Shown here piece after piece: positions 13,873 through 16,847 of a stretch of DNA of 16,847 bases. Under the pieces are notes generated by a model. That model was not told where the DNA came from. It did no database searches and saw only the letters and a program-made list of their open reading frames with translations. The stretch is from positions 1 through 16,847 of the forward strand of contig JAJRQS010000199.1 in the NCBI GenBank assembly GCA_024280135.1, in the 5' to 3' direction. This stretch comes from Bacteroidota bacterium. Lineage in GTDB: Bacteria > Bacteroidota > Bacteroidia > Chitinophagales > Saprospiraceae. The translations under genes were made by a program, and so were the position numbers. The first letter of the stretch is position 1. Every line of letters starts with the position of its first letter.

Positions 13873-14454
13873 ATGTTAAAAAAGTATGTGTTGTTCGTGG
13901 TATTTGTGCTTGGATTTTCTGTCGTGTCTTTCGCACAAAATAAAGTTGATGAAAAATTAAAAAAGTGTTTATCTGAAAGAATGCATGATGTGCATAACAA
14001 TGAGATAAATGTGCTTGCGGTTTATGAACGATTTGAAGATAAACTAATCCTTTCTGGAAAGTTGCTTGATAACTCTCAAGAGTCTTATGCTATGTTGATG
14101 GCTAACCTCTTGAATGATGATGATGATATCCCTGTTTCTTATTGGAATAATTTAGAAACAGATTTTGCTTTATTATCAATGCCTTCTAATTTAGCGAGTA
14201 GTATGATTTGTTTTACGGATATTGATGCGACTACGCACATGTCTTATGCTTCTTCCGTTTCTAGTATGATGCCTTTCTTGAAAGAGATTACTTCAGACTA
14301 CAATATTGGAGATAAGCGAACGAATATCCAATTAGTACGCGCTGTTAATTCAGCTGATTTTGATAAGATGGTGTATAAAGTTCCGTTATTGGCCTTGATG
14401 CATTCCATTGCAGCTTATAAAGAAGAAGCGAATGCGATTGCAGGAAGTTACTAG
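13873..14454 (+). CDS. Secreted protein of unknown function
   Basis: The protein has 193 residues and I do not recognise its family. A clear signal peptide (K-K, hydrophobic core, SFA before Q22) indicates export. The mature chain is about 172 residues, mostly polar and probably helical. It has C32 in K-K-C-L-S-E-R, a D82-D85 acidic run in N-D-D-D-D-I-P, C118 in M-I-C-F-T-D-I-D, and an alanine-rich end (MHSIAAYKEEANAIAGSY). No membrane segment or repeat follows the signal. The ATG at 13873 gives the signal peptide directly. A strong terminator starts 20 nt after the stop, so it is probably monocistronic. The long upstream region may be its leader or control region. Confidence 0.75.
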   Translation: MLKKYVLFVVFVLGFSVVSFAQNKVDEKLKKCLSERMHDVHNNEINVLAVYERFEDKLILSGKLLDNSQESYAMLMANLLNDDDDIPVSYWNNLETDFALLSMPSNLASSMICFTDIDATTHMSYASSVSSMMPFLKEITSDYNIGDKRTNIQLVRAVNSADFDKMVYKVPLLALMHSIAAYKEEANAIAGSY

Positions 14455-14474
14455 TGTTTTTAAAGCACTCATAG

Positions 14475-14511
14475 AAAAAGAGGAAAACCATTTGGTTTTC
14501 CTCTTTTTTTT
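14475..14511 (+). terminator. Intrinsic terminator after the secreted-protein gene
   Basis: AAAAAGAGGAAAACC (14475-14489) pairs perfectly with GGTTTTCCTCTTTTT (14494-14508) around ATTT, with the T-run extending to 14511. The GAGGAAAACC core makes it strong. The A-rich upstream arm suggests partial activity on the other strand too. Confidence 0.93.
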
Positions 14512-14537
14512 GGTATCATTAATAATTTGTATCTTTG
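14509..14537 (+). promoter_or_regulatory. Promoter of the outer-membrane-protein gene
   Basis: TTTG at 14509-14512, a 17-nt spacer and TATCTTTG at 14530-14537 match the Bacteroidota consensus. The -33 box overlaps the T-run of the preceding terminator. Transcription would start near 14544, about 11 nt before the ATG at 14555. Confidence 0.78.
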
Positions 14538-14554
14538 TTATTCAATCTAGTGAT

Positions 14555-15310
14555 ATGCGATACTTACCTTTTATATGGTTTTTTATATTTTATGCTAGTG
14601 TAGGTGCACTTGCGCAAAAGAAAGCGGGTAACGATGTCAATACTTTGTATTTTACATTTACGGGTGCTTATCAATTGCCGAAAGGAGATTTAGTGAATAG
14701 ATTTGGGTCAACTCCCAATATTGGATTTTACACAGATTTTGTAAGCGGAAAATCCAGCTATATCTTTGGATTGGATGCTAGCTTTTCCTTTGGTGAAAAA
14801 GTAAAGGAGGATGTCGGTGCTTTATTTAGAACACCGGAAGGCGTATTAATCGGTACCGATCAGACGGCTACACAGCTTTTTCTGAAAGAACGCGTTTTTA
14901 CTTATGGAATACACTTTGGAAAACTATTCGCCCTTAATAAAAAAAAGAATCCACGATCGGGTATTCGCGCAACAATTGGGGTCGGGCGTATTCGACATTG
15001 GATAAAGATTACGGATGAATTCAACTCAGCCAATCAGTTTAAAGATGCTTACGCCAAAGGATATGATCGTTTGACGGCAGGAATGACTGTTACGCCATTC
15101 TTGGGCTATCAATATACTTCTTTGAACCGGTACTTGAATTTTGTGGCAGGCGTTGAATATGTAGCCGGATTTACCCGGAGCCAAAGAAGTTGGGACTTTG
15201 ATTTATTCAAAAAAGAAGAAGCCAAACGTTTTGATGGCATACTTGGGTTTCGCATAGGATTCTCTCTACCGCTATTTATTGGTGACTCTGAACGAGATAT
15301 TGAATATTGA
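14555..15310 (+). CDS. Putative outer membrane beta-barrel protein
   Basis: The protein has 251 residues. The signal peptide (1-20) ends in GALA before Q21. The mature part alternates short polar loops with amphipathic strands (LYFTFTGAYQLP, SYIFGLDASFSFG, FTYGIHFGKLFAL, SGIRATIGVGRI, VTPFLGYQYTS, NFVAGVEYVAGF, ILGFRIGFSLPLF), the pattern of an 8-stranded or slightly larger outer-membrane barrel of the OmpA/PorT-like kind. No specific function is recognised. The frame is open from 14408, but those codons run through the previous gene's end and its terminator. The consensus promoter at 14509-14537 shows that the ATG at 14555 is the start. It has its own promoter and is followed by 275 nt before the next gene. 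Confidence 0.8.
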   Translation: MRYLPFIWFFIFYASVGALAQKKAGNDVNTLYFTFTGAYQLPKGDLVNRFGSTPNIGFYTDFVSGKSSYIFGLDASFSFGEKVKEDVGALFRTPEGVLIGTDQTATQLFLKERVFTYGIHFGKLFALNKKKNPRSGIRATIGVGRIRHWIKITDEFNSANQFKDAYAKGYDRLTAGMTVTPFLGYQYTSLNRYLNFVAGVEYVAGFTRSQRSWDFDLFKKEEAKRFDGILGFRIGFSLPLFIGDSERDIEY

Positions 15311-15585
15311 AAATCTAGTTATAATAGATTCAGTTCCTTAAAGATATCTTCGGCACGTCCAAGGACTTAGGTGCTCACGGATCTTCATTTTGCTGATAAT
15401 AGTCATTCTTACCTGCAAATTTTCTGAATTACAAAAACGAGCAGGTGATAATCGTCAGTCATACAATATTTGTCTTGTAATTTCACTAACAAAACTATAA
15501 AATTACGTTACATTTGCTTAGAACTCAACGTATAAAATTGTTTGATGCAGCGATTGTTTTCTGATTTTAATAAAATATTTAGATT
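15311..15585. other. Intergenic region before the PFOR-like gene
   Basis: Contents: a short hairpin AATCTA/TAGATT (15312-15330), a 10-bp palindrome AAGATATCTT (15341-15350), a direct repeat TGATAATAGTCA (15394-15405) and TGATAATCGTCA (15446-15457), an inverted pair ACCTGC/GCAGGT (15411-15416, 15441-15446), and a -7 box at 15509-15516. No open reading frame of note. Confidence 0.5.
15509..15516 (+). promoter_or_regulatory. Probable -7 element of the PFOR-like gene promoter
   Basis: TACATTTG is an exact TAnnTTTG match. Transcription from about 15523 would give a leader of roughly 60 nt. No TTG is found 17-23 nt upstream; the nearest, at 15475-15477, is 31 nt away, so the promoter may need an activator. 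Confidence 0.5.
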
Positions 15586-16847
15586 ATGGCAAATCAAGAA
15601 GTGAAACTTGGAAAGGATATAAAAGCCCCCAAGTATCCTGGCAAAAGGATGACTATTAACGGTAACACCCTAGTGGCGACGACAGAAGGATTGATATCTG
15701 AAGCGGGTATATTTTATCCTATTACTCCATCCACAGAAATGGGGGAGACTTTTCAGTTTCTTTATGCAAAAGGTAAACTAAATGCTTTTGGAAAGCAATT
15801 GACGGCTATTGAGACAGAAGGGGAGCACGCTGCCCAAGGCGGAGCTATTGCCATGTCCGTTACAGGAAAGAGAACAGTTAACTTTACGTCAGGACAAGGT
15901 GTTGTTTATGGCTTGGAGCAATATTACCATGCACCAGGTAAATTGAGTACGATGGTGTTGGAAGTCGGAGCAAGAGCATTGACCAAACATGCATTGAATG
16001 TGCATGCCGGACATGATGATGTGTATGCTGCGTTAGATACAGGGTGGATTACATTATGTGCCAAAGATGCACAGCAAGCTGCGGACCAAGCGATTATCCT
16101 ACGCCGAGTAACAGAGTTGACCTTGAATCCAGGCATGAATTGTATGGATGGGTTCTTGACCACGCATCTAGAACGGACATTCTTTATGCCTGAAGCCGCT
16201 TTGATTCGGGAGTTTTTGGGAGATTCAGATGATGTGATTGAATGTCCAACAGAAGCACAGAGAATTATTTTTGGACCAACTCGTAAACGTGTGCCTGCTG
16301 GTATTGACTTGAAGAACCCAATTCTGTTGGGGCCTGTGCAAAACCAAGAGCACTATATGAATGGCGTCGCTGCCCGTAGAAATAATTTCTCAGAAGGTAT
16401 CTTGGATTTCTTACAACAATCTTATGATGACTTTGCCAAGCTAACTGGTCGTCAATATGGTTTAGTCTCGGAGTACAACACCGAAAATGCAGATACTGTA
16501 TTTGTTTCTTTGGGTAGTTCTGCGGAGAATATTGAGTCGATGATTGACTACTTGAAGGAAACGCGGAATGAAGAAGTAGGGGTCGTTCATGTCAATGTAT
16601 TGAGACCTTTTCCAGAAAATGCAGTGATTAAAGCACTAAAAGGTAAGAAGAATGTGATCATTCTAGAGCGTACAGATGAGTCATTATCTGGCGACAATCC
16701 TTTGACCAGAGATGTAAAAGTCGCTTTGGCGAAAGCCGAAGATAACTTTAAAACCAACGCTTACGAAGGTTTAGAAAAACTTGATCCATCTAAGGAGAAA
16801 CCAATGATATTCAGTGGAGTATATGGCTTGGGTTCAAGAGATTTTAG
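15586..16847 (+). CDS. Pyruvate:ferredoxin (flavodoxin) oxidoreductase-like protein, N-terminal part (3' partial)
   Basis: 420 complete codons are present and the frame is open at the window end. The ATG at 15586 follows an in-frame TAG at 15580, fixing the start. Residues about 30-260 match the N-terminal thiamine-diphosphate-binding domain of 2-oxoacid:ferredoxin oxidoreductases of the NifJ type: FYPITPSTEMGE (43-54), ETEGEHAAQGGA (76-87), NFTSGQGVVYGLEQYY (99-114) and VGARALTKHALNVHAGHDDVYAA (from 128). By spacing, T47, E80 and R130 correspond to the active-site Thr31, Glu64 and Arg114 of Desulfovibrio africanus PFOR. A second transketolase C-terminal-like domain (VFVSLGSSAENIESMI through VNVLRPFP) covers about 300-390. 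The full protein is expected to decarboxylate pyruvate or a related 2-oxoacid to acyl-CoA and reduce ferredoxin. Substrate choice and the Fe-S part lie beyond the window. Confidence 0.88.
   Translation, partial: MANQEVKLGKDIKAPKYPGKRMTINGNTLVATTEGLISEAGIFYPITPSTEMGETFQFLYAKGKLNAFGKQLTAIETEGEHAAQGGAIAMSVTGKRTVNFTSGQGVVYGLEQYYHAPGKLSTMVLEVGARALTKHALNVHAGHDDVYAALDTGWITLCAKDAQQAADQAIILRRVTELTLNPGMNCMDGFLTTHLERTFFMPEAALIREFLGDSDDVIECPTEAQRIIFGPTRKRVPAGIDLKNPILLGPVQNQEHYMNGVAARRNNFSEGILDFLQQSYDDFAKLTGRQYGLVSEYNTENADTVFVSLGSSAENIESMIDYLKETRNEEVGVVHVNVLRPFPENAVIKALKGKKNVIILERTDESLSGDNPLTRDVKVALAKAEDNFKTNAYEGLEKLDPSKEKPMIFSGVYGLGSRDF

Noticed and set aside
14408-14554. N-terminal extension of the barrel protein
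   Set aside because: It runs through the previous gene's end and a strong terminator; promoter position and signal peptide fix the start at 14555.
15924-16163. Minus-strand open frame inside the PFOR-like gene
   Set aside because: The plus-strand frame carries conserved thiamine-diphosphate-domain motifs throughout this interval.

Overview
The window is low-GC DNA from a member of the Bacteroidota, probably of the Saprospiria/Cytophaga type; I cannot place it more finely. The evidence is a type IX secretion (T9SS) C-terminal sorting domain, two TonB-dependent receptors with carboxypeptidase-regulatory-like N-termini, a DUF4249 lipoprotein, and several promoters of the Bacteroidota kind (TTG about 17 nt before TAnnTTTG) with no Shine-Dalgarno dependence. 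There is no transposase, integrase, CRISPR array, rRNA or tRNA gene. It reads as ordinary chromosome with an envelope and secretion emphasis.

Left part (1-7050, plus strand): the 3' portion of a large secreted multidomain acetylxylan-esterase-like protein, then a tight three-gene unit. That unit is a DUF4249 lipoprotein, an exported MsrB methionine sulfoxide reductase (4-nt ATGA overlap) and a TonB-dependent receptor (23-nt gap). DUF4249 proteins usually accompany such receptors; here the lipoprotein comes first and a repair enzyme sits between the two.

Middle (7051-10043): the ssrA tmRNA gene with a divergent tag (GNYNVAMAA) and a strong terminator, then a solitary LuxE-family acyl-protein-synthetase-like gene that may be nearly leaderless. 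Two minus-strand genes follow: a small lipoprotein, and upstream of it a HAD phosphatase of the phosphoglycolate phosphatase type.

Right part (10044-16847, plus strand): a second TonB-dependent receptor read from a clear promoter with a dyad in its spacer. Two nucleotides after its stop comes a lipid kinase of the diacylglycerol/sphingosine kinase superfamily. A 572-nt AT-rich intergenic region with several inverted and direct repeats follows, then an unrecognised secreted protein. A strong terminator there runs directly into the promoter of a small outer-membrane-barrel-like protein. The window ends inside a pyruvate:ferredoxin-oxidoreductase-like gene, of which the first 420 codons are present.

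Taken together, most genes concern the cell envelope: surface polymer degradation, outer-membrane uptake, repair of oxidised exported proteins and lipid phosphorylation. Ribosome rescue and core metabolism genes lie between them. No gene set in the window is clearly a new system. The points most worth checking are the receptor/MsrB operon, the receptor/lipid-kinase pair, the tmRNA tag and the structured intergenic region at 13301-13872.
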